Assembly: GCF_000969825.1 (NCBI RefSeq)
Contig: NZ_KQ033919.1
Span: 1,340,173-1,404,172 of the forward strand
Source of the DNA: Parabacteroides gordonii MS-1 = DSM 23371
GTDB lineage: Bacteria; Bacteroidota; Bacteroidia; Bacteroidales; Tannerellaceae
DNA length: 64,000 nt
Direction of reading: 5' to 3'
Shown here one piece after another: positions 56,193-64,000 of this stretch. The notes under the pieces were generated by a model. The model did no database searches. It saw nothing but the letters and a program-made list of their open reading frames with translations, and was not told the origin of the DNA. Both the position numbers and the translations under genes were made by a program. How positions within the stretch are numbered: the first letter of the stretch is position 1; each line of letters starts with the position of its first letter.

Positions 56193-57686
56193 ATGAAAAA
56201 GTCTATTATAACAGTATGTATTGCCTGCGCTACACTCACCGGATGTGTGGATCTGATGCAGGAGCCGCAAAGCTTCCTCACTCCTGAGAATATCGAATAC
56301 AGTGAAGAAAACGTTGTCAGCCTGACAAACGGATTATACAAAACACTCTGGTGGAATAACTGGGGGTTCAATTGCCGTCCGCAAATCCTCGGACTGGGAG
56401 CTGACGACCTGATCGGCGGTTCTCCCCAGAAACGCCACTACATCGCCGATGAGCTGATGATCGACGGTACGACCTTCAACGGAGACACGGAAACTATCTG
56501 GCAGAATATGTACGCTGTGATCCAGGGATGCAGCCAGCTACTCGAAGGACTGACTGTAACAACCGACCTTCCGGATGATAAGAAAAAGCAATATATGGGC
56601 GAAGCCCACTTCATGCGTGCATTCGCCTATTTCCAACTGGTACGCTGGTTTGGCGACGTACCCGGTTTTACCGACTCCAAATGTACGGCCGATATACTGG
56701 GAAACACCAATATTACAAGAAACAAGGTGGAAGATATTTACAATCTTATCATCATCCCTGACCTGAAAGTGGCAGAAGAATATCTGCCTAACCGTGGTAG
56801 AACCGCTGCTAAAAACTCTACCGCCAACAAATGGGCAGCCAAAGCATGCCTGGCGGACGTCTATCTGACAATGGCAGGCTGGCCGCTGAAAAAGACAGAG
56901 AACTATGCACTTGCACGCGACAAGGCGAAAGAGATCATAGACAACGGTGGTTTCTCACTCGTCGCCCATTACGAAGACCTCTGGAAGGAAGCAACCAAAA
57001 GTGACGACCAGGAACATATCTTCGCCCTTAACCATTCCGTTACGGAACAGGCCAGCAACTACGGCATTTCATACATGACCTCTGAAGAAGAAGGCGGCTG
57101 GGGCGATTACCTGGCGGATGCGGCATTCTACGAACGTTACCCGAACGACGAACGCAAGGCATTCAACTATGTAACCGTATTTGTCAAGAAAGACGGGGAA
57201 GAAGTACCTTACCAGAACAGTGCCATGAAATCACCGGCAGTCAATAAATACCGTGATTATGGTACTAAGACAAGTGCACAAAGTGCAGGTATCACAGCTC
57301 TCTACCGGTATGCAGATGTGTTGCTAACCTATGCCGAGGCCCAGAACAAGGCCGATCATGGCCCGAATGAACTGGCTTATAAATGTATCAACGAGATCCG
57401 CCGCCGGGCAATGGGAGGTACGGACAACAACCTCGCAACCGGCTTAAACGAAGAAGCCTTCGACCAGGCCGTATTCGACGAAAGGGGCTGGGAATTCTTC
57501 GCCGAATTCAAAAGATGGTTCCAACTTATCCGTACGGAAAAGGTGTACGAAGCCAACCAGTATAATTCACGTGTAAAGGCCGCACTCGACAAAACAGGCA
57601 TAACAAAAGACAACCGGAGGGTTTACCTGATGCCTCTCCCCGAGCGCGAACAAGAAGACTGCGGGTTCGAACCGAATCCGAGATAA
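56193..57686 (+). CDS. SusD/RagB-family lipoprotein
   Basis: A 497-aa surface lipoprotein (lipobox LTGC, Cys18) that would bind glycan for the adjacent SusC. Typical motifs are KQYMGEAHFMRAFAYFQLVRWFGDVPGF, KAACLADVYLTMAGWPL-type helices, ALYRYADVLLTYAEAQNKA, and the C-terminal FDERGWEFFAEFKRWFQLIR followed by VYLMPLPEREQ. A terminator follows 15 bases after the stop, so SusC and SusD form a two-gene unit. Confidence 0.95.
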   Translation: MKKSIITVCIACATLTGCVDLMQEPQSFLTPENIEYSEENVVSLTNGLYKTLWWNNWGFNCRPQILGLGADDLIGGSPQKRHYIADELMIDGTTFNGDTETIWQNMYAVIQGCSQLLEGLTVTTDLPDDKKKQYMGEAHFMRAFAYFQLVRWFGDVPGFTDSKCTADILGNTNITRNKVEDIYNLIIIPDLKVAEEYLPNRGRTAAKNSTANKWAAKACLADVYLTMAGWPLKKTENYALARDKAKEIIDNGGFSLVAHYEDLWKEATKSDDQEHIFALNHSVTEQASNYGISYMTSEEEGGWGDYLADAAFYERYPNDERKAFNYVTVFVKKDGEEVPYQNSAMKSPAVNKYRDYGTKTSAQSAGITALYRYADVLLTYAEAQNKADHGPNELAYKCINEIRRRAMGGTDNNLATGLNEEAFDQAVFDERGWEFFAEFKRWFQLIRTEKVYEANQYNSRVKAALDKTGITKDNRRVYLMPLPEREQEDCGFEPNPR

Positions 57687-57700
57687 ATAAATTAGTCGAT

Positions 57701-57731
57701 AGTCCGGGCTTGTGAAAGTCCGGACTTTATT
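57701..57731 (+). terminator. Terminator after SusD
   Basis: AGTCCGG pairs with CCGGACT around a 12-base loop, followed by TTATTTTA. It separates the SusCD unit from the peptidase gene. Confidence 0.7.
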
Positions 57732-57761
57732 TTACTACTACATATAATATAAATACCTTTG
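57731..57761 (+). promoter_or_regulatory. Promoter of the S9 peptidase gene
   Basis: TACCTTTG at 57754-57761 fits the -7 element; TTTA at 57731-57734, 19 bases upstream, is one base off the -33 TTTG. Confidence 0.6.
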
Positions 57762-57786
57762 CAGGAAATATTAAACAGCATCCGCC

Positions 57787-60267
57787 ATGAAAAGAAACAT
57801 GTTACTTTTGGCCGCTATCTGTTCCTGCTGCAACCTCTTTGCTGAAGAGGTCATTGTTAAACAGTTCAGACATGCCGGCCCCTACGAAGTAAAGAAGCCG
57901 TTCCTCAACGACAGTCTCGATGTAAACAGCAAGAAGTTTACGGAAAAAGAACTACTTAAAACAGCCATCCCGTTCAGTAACGTTCGCCAAAGCACACAAA
58001 TACTGGAAGCCAACGCCAACGGAGAAGGACTACTCCCCGCCTCTTCCCTGCCCTATCAGATCGGACTGGCCTCTTTCTACCTGAACAGTGACCGGTACGT
58101 AAAAGGCAACCTGCAGGTAAAAGGGCCGGAAACATACGAGGTATATATTAATAATGAAAAGCAAACGCCTGCCGACGGCAAGATTGCGCTGACGCTCGAA
58201 CCCCACCGTTACGAGGTCGTGATCAAATACCTTGCCGGAAAAGACAAAGCCGGTTCCCTGAAAGTGACTTTCGACACAGAAGCCGAAGCCACCGTCACAG
58301 CCACCACCGACCCGGAGAAACGGTACACCATCAGCGAGGTGTTCGACGGAACCCGCTTCCGCTCGGTAAGCCTCTCCCCCAACGGTAAATATTTGCTGAC
58401 TTCCTACCAGACAACCTTCCCCGGCGGCGAGACAGCGTCGTACCAACAGGTTACCGACAAGGCCAGCGGACAGGTATTGGTTGAAAGCAGTACTAACAAT
58501 TATAGCTGGATGCCCCAAAGCAACCGCCTGTATTATACCCGCAAAGGACTGCAAGGCAAGGAACTGGTAAGCATCGACCCGGTTACAAAAACAGAAACGA
58601 TCCTCTCCGCCAATCTACCCGACGGATGGTTCGTCTTCGCCCCGACCGAAGATTATCTGATCTTTATGGTATCGGAAGAAGGCCCCAAGAAAGACAAGGA
58701 TATGGAAGAAATCATCGTCCCCGACGACCGTCAACCGGGATGGCGCAACCGCTTTTTCCTGCACAAGTATGACTTAGCAACAGGTCTGTTCGAACGTCTC
58801 ACTTACGGACATAACTCGACAGCCATCAACGATATTTCCAAAGACGGCCGTTACCTGCTGTTCACCAGCCGCGAGCGCACCCTGACCCAACGCCCGTTCA
58901 GCACGACGACTCTTTACCGGATGGATCTGCAGACGATGCAGACAGAAGAGATCCTGAAAGACCCGTTCATCGGTTCCGCCAGCTTCTCCCCCGACGGGAC
59001 GCAACTGGCTATTGAAGGTTCGGGAGAAGCATTCGGCGGCATCGGACTGAACATCGCACCGGGACAGACATCGAATACTGCCGACGGTCAACTGTTCATC
59101 TACGACCTGGCCGGCAAACAAGTAACCCCGGTAAGCAAAGACTTCGACCCGTCTATCCAGTCCGTCATCTGGAACATACACGACAAGCAAATCTATCTTC
59201 AGGGAGAAGACAAAGACTGTGTCCGCCTGTACGTACTCAACCCGTCCAACGGAAAGATCAACCCCATTCCGCTGAAAGAAGATATCCTGTCGGATTTCAC
59301 GATCGCCACCTCGGCTCCCGAACTGGTTTACTTCGGCGAAAGTGCTTCCAACTCGCAGCGCCTTTACTCCGTCAACCTGAAAAAGAACACGACTGTCTGC
59401 CTGAAAGACCTGTCGGAAACGATCTTGAAAGATGTTACGCTGGGCGAAGTGCGCGACTGGAACTTCCGGGCTGCCGCAGGTGACACGATCTACGGACGCT
59501 ATTATCTGCCCCCGCATTTCGACCCGAATAAGAAATACCCGCTGATCGTGAACTATTACGGCGGCACAAGCCCGACGGAACGTTCGCTTGAAAACCGTTA
59601 CCCATCGCATGCATATGCCGCATTAGGATACATCGTTTACATCATCCAGCCCAGCGGGGCAACCGGCTTCGGACAGGAATTCTCCGCACGCCACGTCAAT
59701 GCCTGGGGAAAACGTACAGGAGACGAGATTATCGAGGGCACAAAGAAGTTCTGCGCAGAACATAGCTTCGTCGATACCAAAAAGATCGGTTGTATCGGAG
59801 CGTCTTACGGTGGATTCATGACACAATACCTGCAAACAAAAACAGATCTGTTCGCCGCCGCGATCTCCCATGCCGGTATCAGCGATATTACAAGCTACTG
59901 GGGAGAGGGTTACTGGGGATATTCCTACAGTTCACTGGCCACCGCCAACAGCTATCCCTGGAATGCCCGTGATATATATGTAGAACAAAGTCCGCTGTTC
60001 CATGCCGACAAGATCAACACACCGATCCTGTTCCTGCACGGTTCCGTCGATACAAACGTACCTGTCGGAGAAAGTATCCAGATGTTTACCGCCCTGAAAC
60101 TGCTCGGTAAGGAAACCGCCTTTATCCAGGTAGTCGGACAAAACCATCAGATATTCGATTATAAGAAACGCGCAGAATGGAACAACACCATCTACGCCTG
60201 GTTCGCCAAATGGCTGAAAGAACAGCCTGAATGGTGGGAAGCACTCTATCCACAGAAAAGTCTGTAA
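57787..60267 (+). CDS. S9-family (prolyl oligopeptidase/DPP IV-like) peptidase
   Basis: An 826-aa secreted serine peptidase (signal peptide 1-19, ending LFAEE). The N-terminal beta-propeller (about 170-560) carries WD-like repeats (FRSVSLSPNGKYLLTSYQ, DISKDGRYLLFTSRE, GSASFSPDGTQLAIEGSG). The C-terminal alpha/beta-hydrolase domain has the catalytic triad Ser673 (GASYGGFM), Asp755 (GSVDTNVP) and His787 (GQNHQIFD). It should trim N-terminal dipeptides or cleave short peptides in the periplasm. It has its own promoter and terminator, so adjacency to SusCD may be only positional. Confidence 0.94.
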   Translation: MKRNMLLLAAICSCCNLFAEEVIVKQFRHAGPYEVKKPFLNDSLDVNSKKFTEKELLKTAIPFSNVRQSTQILEANANGEGLLPASSLPYQIGLASFYLNSDRYVKGNLQVKGPETYEVYINNEKQTPADGKIALTLEPHRYEVVIKYLAGKDKAGSLKVTFDTEAEATVTATTDPEKRYTISEVFDGTRFRSVSLSPNGKYLLTSYQTTFPGGETASYQQVTDKASGQVLVESSTNNYSWMPQSNRLYYTRKGLQGKELVSIDPVTKTETILSANLPDGWFVFAPTEDYLIFMVSEEGPKKDKDMEEIIVPDDRQPGWRNRFFLHKYDLATGLFERLTYGHNSTAINDISKDGRYLLFTSRERTLTQRPFSTTTLYRMDLQTMQTEEILKDPFIGSASFSPDGTQLAIEGSGEAFGGIGLNIAPGQTSNTADGQLFIYDLAGKQVTPVSKDFDPSIQSVIWNIHDKQIYLQGEDKDCVRLYVLNPSNGKINPIPLKEDILSDFTIATSAPELVYFGESASNSQRLYSVNLKKNTTVCLKDLSETILKDVTLGEVRDWNFRAAAGDTIYGRYYLPPHFDPNKKYPLIVNYYGGTSPTERSLENRYPSHAYAALGYIVYIIQPSGATGFGQEFSARHVNAWGKRTGDEIIEGTKKFCAEHSFVDTKKIGCIGASYGGFMTQYLQTKTDLFAAAISHAGISDITSYWGEGYWGYSYSSLATANSYPWNARDIYVEQSPLFHADKINTPILFLHGSVDTNVPVGESIQMFTALKLLGKETAFIQVVGQNHQIFDYKKRAEWNNTIYAWFAKWLKEQPEWWEALYPQKSL

Positions 60268-60271
60268 ACAT

Positions 60272-60309
60272 AAAAGAGGGCTGATTCCAATCGGAATCAG
60301 CCCTCTTTT
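60272..60309. terminator. Bidirectional terminator
   Basis: A 17-bp perfect stem (AAAAGAGGGCTGATTCC / GGAATCAGCCCTCTTTT) with a very short loop lies between the convergent peptidase and 450-aa genes. Confidence 0.9.
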
Positions 60310-60333
60310 ATTATGATATAAACAACAATCCCA

Positions 60334-61686
60334 CTAATCAGCCAGTTCTTCCAACTGCTGTATAACCTGGTTGGCCATGCTGAGACATTCCTCCAGGTCT
60401 TCTGCCATATCGGGACGCAGGGGGAGGAATTCACTGAGCACATCGCGGGTGGTGAAGAGATCCATCAGATCAGGCATGCTGTTGAGTACCAATTCCTTTT
60501 TCCCTGGATAGTCATTCGGGATGTTATCGTTGAGCTCCCGGTAATAGTTAACCGCCAGTGACGCCTGCCTTATCCGTTTTTCGTTCATGTTGCGGATGCG
60601 ATTGATCGAAGGCAGGACATTGGCAAACATGGCTCGCTGCAAATCGATCGCCGTGGTAATCTCTCCCAGCAAAAAATGAGACTTGATAAGGTTCATATTA
60701 CATATCGTCCTCATTTCAGAGGCAGGAAACCTCTCCATCATATATTCGAAACCTTCCTTTGCCTGGATAAGGGTAAGAATACTTTCCGGAAGGGTCACGG
60801 GCTGCTCCGGATTTTTCGCTTTCAGCCAGTTATAACAGGCCATCGTGATCAGGCAGCGATGCATAAGCCTCGTGCAATCCGGCCCGTCCGGCAGGAAGGC
60901 AGCATAGCGGTCGGCCTCAACATACTCATGCTTCATAATAAAATCATAGACCATCTGCTTGCAGGTTTCCGGATGTAAAGAATCCGGCGATTCTCTCCTC
61001 CATTCGTTAAACGGAGTAGCCCAATCGGCGAGGAAGGTCATTTCGTCTCCTTCACCGTCTTCGAAATCCATATCGTCACCATAAACTCCCGCCGCTTTAA
61101 AGACTTCGGGGATGGCCAGTTGTTTGAGCAATGCCTGTATCCTTTCCGGTGCCGGTGCATTACTATCGTCGATACCGGCTACTACGCAGAACAAAGGGAA
61201 AAAGGCATACCAGAGCCCCATCGTATCAGCCGCCGTTTTATCACCTTCGGCAAGAGCCTTTGAAGCCAGGGGGATAATAAGCTCCGCCAGCTCCACCGGA
61301 TCGAGTTTGCGCAGTTCAGTCTTGGCCGATGCAGGAAGGATCCCCAGATCGAGCAGTTTCTTCCATAACTTCGAACCGGCGGTGACGCAGCAACATCCGG
61401 AACGCAGATCGAAATAAGTTTCTTTATTCAGAAAGCCCCCTTTTTTGGCGAGTTTCTTGGCAGCCTTGCATTCAGGCTCCGGCAACTGTTCCGGCGGCAG
61501 CAGGAAAAGGTAACCAAGTGCTACCAGTTCATCCTTGACCCGCAAAACGGTATATCCACAATCCAGTAGATTCTGGAGTTCGTAAAGGCTGAAACAAATA
61601 TTACGGGCTAAAGGGGGAACAGGAGAAGCGGTTGCCACTGTTTTTACAGAATACTCCACCAGGCTTTCTATTGCATGCATCGACAT
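60334..61686 (-). CDS. Unrecognised 450-aa cytoplasmic protein
   Basis: A 450-aa soluble, mostly helical protein with no signal peptide or membrane helix. It has a Cys-cluster (SGCCCVTAG, about 95-103), a strongly acidic patch (GDDMDFEDGEGDEM, about 203-216), and many helical segments like HFLLGEITTAIDLQRAMFANVLPSI, somewhat TPR-like. I do not recognise a family. It is divergent from the HU-like/DUF4469 gene; the 398-base gap contains two copies of one dyad, so the two genes may be co-regulated. Confidence 0.75.
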   Translation of the reverse strand: MSMHAIESLVEYSVKTVATASPVPPLARNICFSLYELQNLLDCGYTVLRVKDELVALGYLFLLPPEQLPEPECKAAKKLAKKGGFLNKETYFDLRSGCCCVTAGSKLWKKLLDLGILPASAKTELRKLDPVELAELIIPLASKALAEGDKTAADTMGLWYAFFPLFCVVAGIDDSNAPAPERIQALLKQLAIPEVFKAAGVYGDDMDFEDGEGDEMTFLADWATPFNEWRRESPDSLHPETCKQMVYDFIMKHEYVEADRYAAFLPDGPDCTRLMHRCLITMACYNWLKAKNPEQPVTLPESILTLIQAKEGFEYMMERFPASEMRTICNMNLIKSHFLLGEITTAIDLQRAMFANVLPSINRIRNMNEKRIRQASLAVNYYRELNDNIPNDYPGKKELVLNSMPDLMDLFTTRDVLSEFLPLRPDMAEDLEECLSMANQVIQQLEELAD

Positions 61687-61795
61687 AATTATACGGATTG
61701 AATTAATAAAATAGTTTCCTTAAAGGCAACAAAGTTAAACGTTCTTCGCTAAGATACAGGAGAATTTCGTGTATTATTCTTACTAAAAATAACTT

Positions 61796-61810
61796 AGTTC
61801 TGTATGAACT
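61796..61810. promoter_or_regulatory. Dyad site, copy 1 (AGTTC-N5-GAACT)
   Basis: AGTTCTGTATGAACT is a 5-bp dyad around five bases. Its exact reverse complement occurs at 62050-62064. It lies about 110 bases upstream of the 450-aa gene start and 275 upstream of the HU-like gene start. An operator role is inference. Confidence 0.5.
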
Positions 61811-62049
61811 CTGTTTGTTTGAGGCAAAGATAAGAATTATTGACAAACACAACACTTATTATAAACTAATAATCAAGGTTCCCATAAAAAAACAGAGCTA
61901 TTTATCTGCTTTTCACTCCTATTAAAGGTACCGTTATGGTATCATAAGGTAATCAGATCAAACTTCGATAAACTGACATATTCCCAAATTGATAGAACTT
62001 TCAACAAGATTCGCAACCGACACAACTTAATTATCAAGACTGCTACCGT

Positions 62050-62064
62050 AGTTCATACAGAACT
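62050..62064. promoter_or_regulatory. Dyad site, copy 2 (AGTTC-N5-GAACT)
   Basis: AGTTCATACAGAACT is the exact reverse complement of copy 1 and lies 20 bases before the start codon of the HU-like/DUF4469 gene, a position suited to repression or to mRNA-level control. Confidence 0.5.
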
Positions 62065-62084
62065 CATTAAAATTAATAAAGCTT

Positions 62085-62873
62085 ATGGCATCTAATGAAC
62101 CTAAAAAGCGTAGCATTGTGGCCACTTTAGTAGCTAACATGCTGACAGAGCGTGAAGACGACTTCACTGCCAACGTTACTTACGTGGCAAGCCGCTCGAT
62201 CGAAGACCTCTGTAATATCGCCGCAAGCGGTAAAAGTAAATTCTCCGCTTCCGAATTACTGGCCGCCCACAACGATTTGAAAGCGACCGCCAAGGAAGAA
62301 TTGTACTCCGGTTCTACCGTAGAGTTCGGCCTGACAAACAACTCTCTCGGGATAGACGGCTCCTTTATCGGCCCGAAGGCCAAATTCGATCCGGCAAAGA
62401 ATAACGTAACCCTCCGCAGCACACCTATCAAAGAAGTGAAAGAGGATATGAAAGGCATCAGCGTAATCGTTGGTGAAGTGGTGGAAGGCCTTCCTACCAT
62501 CACGAAAGTGACCGATATATTTACCGGTGAAGTAAATGGAAAGATCACTCCGGGAAATACCCTCAATGGCGAAGGTAAACGTGTTAAGATTGCCGGAACC
62601 GAAGGCAGCACGGTCGGTTTCTTCTTTGTGAAAGAGGGTGATGATACGGAAACAGCCGTTCCGATGACAGCCGTTTCCCGCAACGATCCTTCTTATTTCT
62701 CCTTTATCATTCCGTCACTGGCTGACGGTAAGTATTATCTGGAAATCGCTTCCCAATACGGAAACAACCGGCAGACGCTGCTCAAAGAGGTTCGCCGCAA
62801 CCGTTTCCCTTATTTACTCACGGTTGGTAACGGCGGCGGTAGCGGTGAGGATGACCGCCCGGTAATCGAATGA
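62085..62873 (+). CDS. HU-like DNA-binding-domain / DUF4469 protein
   Basis: A 262-aa protein without signal peptide. The N-terminal 125 residues resemble the HU-type DNA-binding domain found in Bacteroides DUF4469 proteins (ANVTYVASRSIEDLCNIAASGKSKFSASELLAA, then YSGSTVEFGLTNNSLGIDGSFIGPKAKFDPAKN). The C-terminal part (about 130-245) matches DUF4469 (ITKVTDIFTGEVNGKITPGNTLNGEGKRVKIAGTEG, then DGKYYLEIASQYGNNRQTLLKEVRRNRFPYLLTV), an Ig-like beta domain. The tail is Gly-rich and acidic (GNGGGSGEDDRPVIE). Such proteins are frequent in Bacteroidota, often in multiple copies; the function is unknown. It is followed by a GC-rich hairpin cluster and a GLUG-repeat gene. Confidence 0.85.
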   Translation: MASNEPKKRSIVATLVANMLTEREDDFTANVTYVASRSIEDLCNIAASGKSKFSASELLAAHNDLKATAKEELYSGSTVEFGLTNNSLGIDGSFIGPKAKFDPAKNNVTLRSTPIKEVKEDMKGISVIVGEVVEGLPTITKVTDIFTGEVNGKITPGNTLNGEGKRVKIAGTEGSTVGFFFVKEGDDTETAVPMTAVSRNDPSYFSFIIPSLADGKYYLEIASQYGNNRQTLLKEVRRNRFPYLLTVGNGGGSGEDDRPVIE

Positions 62874-62874
62874 T

Positions 62875-62975
62875 CGCACCCGGTAAGGTGCGGCCTCCGC
62901 ACCCACTCGTGCGCACGCACCGCACTAACTAATGCGCAGACACCGCACCCGAGGGGGTGCGGTGAGCGCACTAAC
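62875..62975. repeat. GC-rich cluster of hairpins and CGCAC repeats
   Basis: CGCACC/GGTGCG forms a hairpin at 62875-62892. A perfect 10-bp stem with GAGG loop (CACCGCACCC / GGGTGCGGTG) lies at 62941-62964. CCGCAC-type words and CGCACTAAC recur between and after. The base composition is far richer in GC than the flanks. There is no U-tract, so it is not a standard terminator. Confidence 0.7.
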
Positions 62976-63016
62976 CGGAAAATAAACAACTACTAAATAA
63001 TAATACATAATTCAGA

Positions 63017-64000
63017 ATGAAAACAACTTTTACACGAATGGTTTGCCGCTGCCTGTTAATAGCGGTCGCATGCTGCATGCTGCCGGTTACAGGATGGGGG
63101 CAGGCGGATGTCTGGGATGGAAGCATTGCCAATGGTTTTAGCGGAGGTGATGGAAACGAAGCTACTCCTTATCTAATCAGTTCCGGCGCGGAACTGGCCT
63201 ATCTGGCAAAAGGGGTCAATGAAAACTCTCTTAATACTACCAGAAAACACTTTAAGCTGACTAATGATATTGACTTGAATGATAAAGCATGGACACCAAT
63301 AGGAGCAAGTAATTCCTTTCAAGGTAATTTTGACGGAGATAACCATACGATTAGTAATCTATACATATCAAAAGAAACCGCACACTATTATGCCGGGCTC
63401 TTTGGTCATTGCACATTCTATTCGGATGGGACGATCAAAAACCTGGGCATATCAATCGGCAAAGCCGGTATAAGCGGAACGTATGTCGGAGGATTAGCAG
63501 GAAACATTGATAGCTCCGGTTCTCTAACAATCACTATCAAAAATTGCTTTGTTACCGGTAGTTTGATAGATAGTAAATACACATCGGATGACGCATTGGC
63601 AGGTGGATTGATCGGATGGATCTCAATACTCAACACTACAATCAATATTACGAATTGTTATACCTGCATAAATACAGTTACAGCCAGAACGGATTATGGT
63701 GCAGCACATGCTGCTGCCGGGGGAATTATCGGACGGCAGTATAATGGAACACTCAATTTAACTAATTGTTTCTCGCTTTGTAAAAACATATCAGCCTATG
63801 CACCAAACAGCAACTCACCTCAAGCAGGTAACCTTGTAGCATTAGAAAGCGGCGGAAGCATTATTTATACAAATTGCTTTTCTTCTCCTCTGACAGCAAT
63901 AACCACAGATGCAGGCCCAGGCCCTAAAACGACCTATCTGATTGTCCCCGGCGGAAACGATAAAAACGGCATACTCCTGACACAGGATAATTTCAACGAC
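63017..64000 (+). CDS. Secreted GLUG-motif surface protein, 3' end beyond window
   Basis: An open frame from ATG at 63017 to the end of the window (328 codons, no stop). The protein has a signal peptide (about 1-29, MKTTFTRMVCRCLL, ending TGWGQ). A WDGS and GGDGNEATPYLISSGAELAYLA start follows, which is typical of GLUG-type repeat proteins. Repeats follow: KLTNDIDLNDKAWTPIG, FQGNFDGDNHTISNLYI, YVGGLAGNI, AGGLIGWI and AGGIIGRQ, each with Asn-Cys strands (IKNCFVTG, ITNCYTC, LTNCFSL). This predicts a right-handed beta-helix or solenoid on the surface. The family is often annotated as adhesin-like. The C-terminus, which would show an anchoring or sorting signal, is missing. Confidence 0.85.
   Translation, partial: MKTTFTRMVCRCLLIAVACCMLPVTGWGQADVWDGSIANGFSGGDGNEATPYLISSGAELAYLAKGVNENSLNTTRKHFKLTNDIDLNDKAWTPIGASNSFQGNFDGDNHTISNLYISKETAHYYAGLFGHCTFYSDGTIKNLGISIGKAGISGTYVGGLAGNIDSSGSLTITIKNCFVTGSLIDSKYTSDDALAGGLIGWISILNTTINITNCYTCINTVTARTDYGAAHAAAGGIIGRQYNGTLNLTNCFSLCKNISAYAPNSNSPQAGNLVALESGGSIIYTNCFSSPLTAITTDAGPGPKTTYLIVPGGNDKNGILLTQDNFND

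Larger units (their letters stand above)
61687..62084. promoter_or_regulatory. Divergent intergenic region with paired dyads
   Basis: No gene was seen in these 398 bases. On the minus strand a -7 element TAACTTTG (complement 61730-61737) precedes the 450-aa gene. The identical dyads at 61796-61810 and 62050-62064 are listed separately. No full consensus promoter was found for the plus-strand gene. The region is AT-rich between. Confidence 0.6.

Noticed and set aside
58774-59610. A 278-codon minus-strand open frame
   Set aside because: It is antisense to the S9 peptidase propeller and is rich in Arg/Val as an artefact of the frame.
61841-61868. TTGACA followed by TATAAA, like an E. coli sigma-70 promoter
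   Set aside because: The spacer is only about 14 bases and Bacteroidetes do not use this consensus.

Overview
The window is chromosomal DNA from a gut-type Bacteroidota, most likely Parabacteroides or a close Tannerellaceae relative. The 16S rRNA gene at the left edge reads like Parabacteroides. Promoters follow the Bacteroidetes TTTG-N19/20-TAnnTTTG pattern. The gene set is typical of the group: two SusC/SusD pairs, an ECF sigma/FecR pair, a hybrid two-component system, six-bladed propeller lipoproteins and DUF4924/DUF3822/DUF4469 proteins. Species cannot be fixed from sequence reading alone.

Layout. (1) 8-1534: a complete 16S gene on the minus strand with two tandem rrn promoters; the rest of the operon lies outside. 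(2) 1.9-5 kb: a propeller lipoprotein and a membrane TPR-HTH regulator. (3) 5-22 kb: a large polysaccharide-utilisation-type locus. It has a divergent ECF sigma gene, then on the minus strand a FecR anti-sigma, SusC (STN type), SusD, an unassigned 714-aa lipoprotein, a sugar MFS porter, a Tat-type Gfo/Idh/MocA oxidoreductase and a secreted TIM-barrel isomerase-like protein. Next to it lie a GH20 hexosaminidase, a small DUF4890 protein and a tandem DUF1080 lipoprotein. Oxidoreductase, TIM-barrel protein and DUF1080 are the enzyme types of the Bacteroides 3-keto-glycoside pathway. (4) 22-35.4 kb: an OMP_b-brl_3 outer-membrane protein, a second oxidoreductase, then mostly housekeeping genes: rhomboid, cls, rsmD/DUF3822, a RecD-like helicase, rsmI, a coiled-coil lipoprotein and a YjjG-type phosphatase. 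(5) 35.4-37 kb: an Rpn-type PD-(D/E)XK nuclease gene inside repeat-rich non-coding DNA. (6) 37-43 kb: a GH43-like enzyme, prfC, rfbD, DUF4924, a truncated Mur-ligase-like gene and a metallo-hydrolase. (7) 43-60 kb: a second carbohydrate region with a GH20, a sensor kinase with a binding-protein-like sensor, GH88, a hybrid two-component regulator, SusC/SusD and an S9 peptidase. (8) 60.3-64 kb: an unrecognised 450-aa gene divergent from an HU-like/DUF4469 gene, with two copies of an identical dyad between them, and a GLUG-repeat protein cut by the window end.

How it works together (inference). In region 3 the ECF sigma/FecR pair would sense substrate through the SusC STN domain and switch on SusCD uptake. 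The exported oxidoreductase, TIM-barrel protein, 714-aa lipoprotein and DUF1080 protein would cleave glycosides in the periplasm, and the MFS porter would import the sugars. In region 7 the hybrid regulator would control the adjacent SusCD. GH20 and GH88 suggest hexosamine- and uronate-containing (glycosaminoglycan-like) substrates.

Most worth checking: the 3-keto-glycoside-like locus and its unassigned 714-aa protein; the 21-bp tandem repeats at 22017-22100; the paired dyads at 61796-61810 and 62050-62064; the inverted repeats beside the Rpn gene; and the GC-rich hairpin cluster at 62875-62975.
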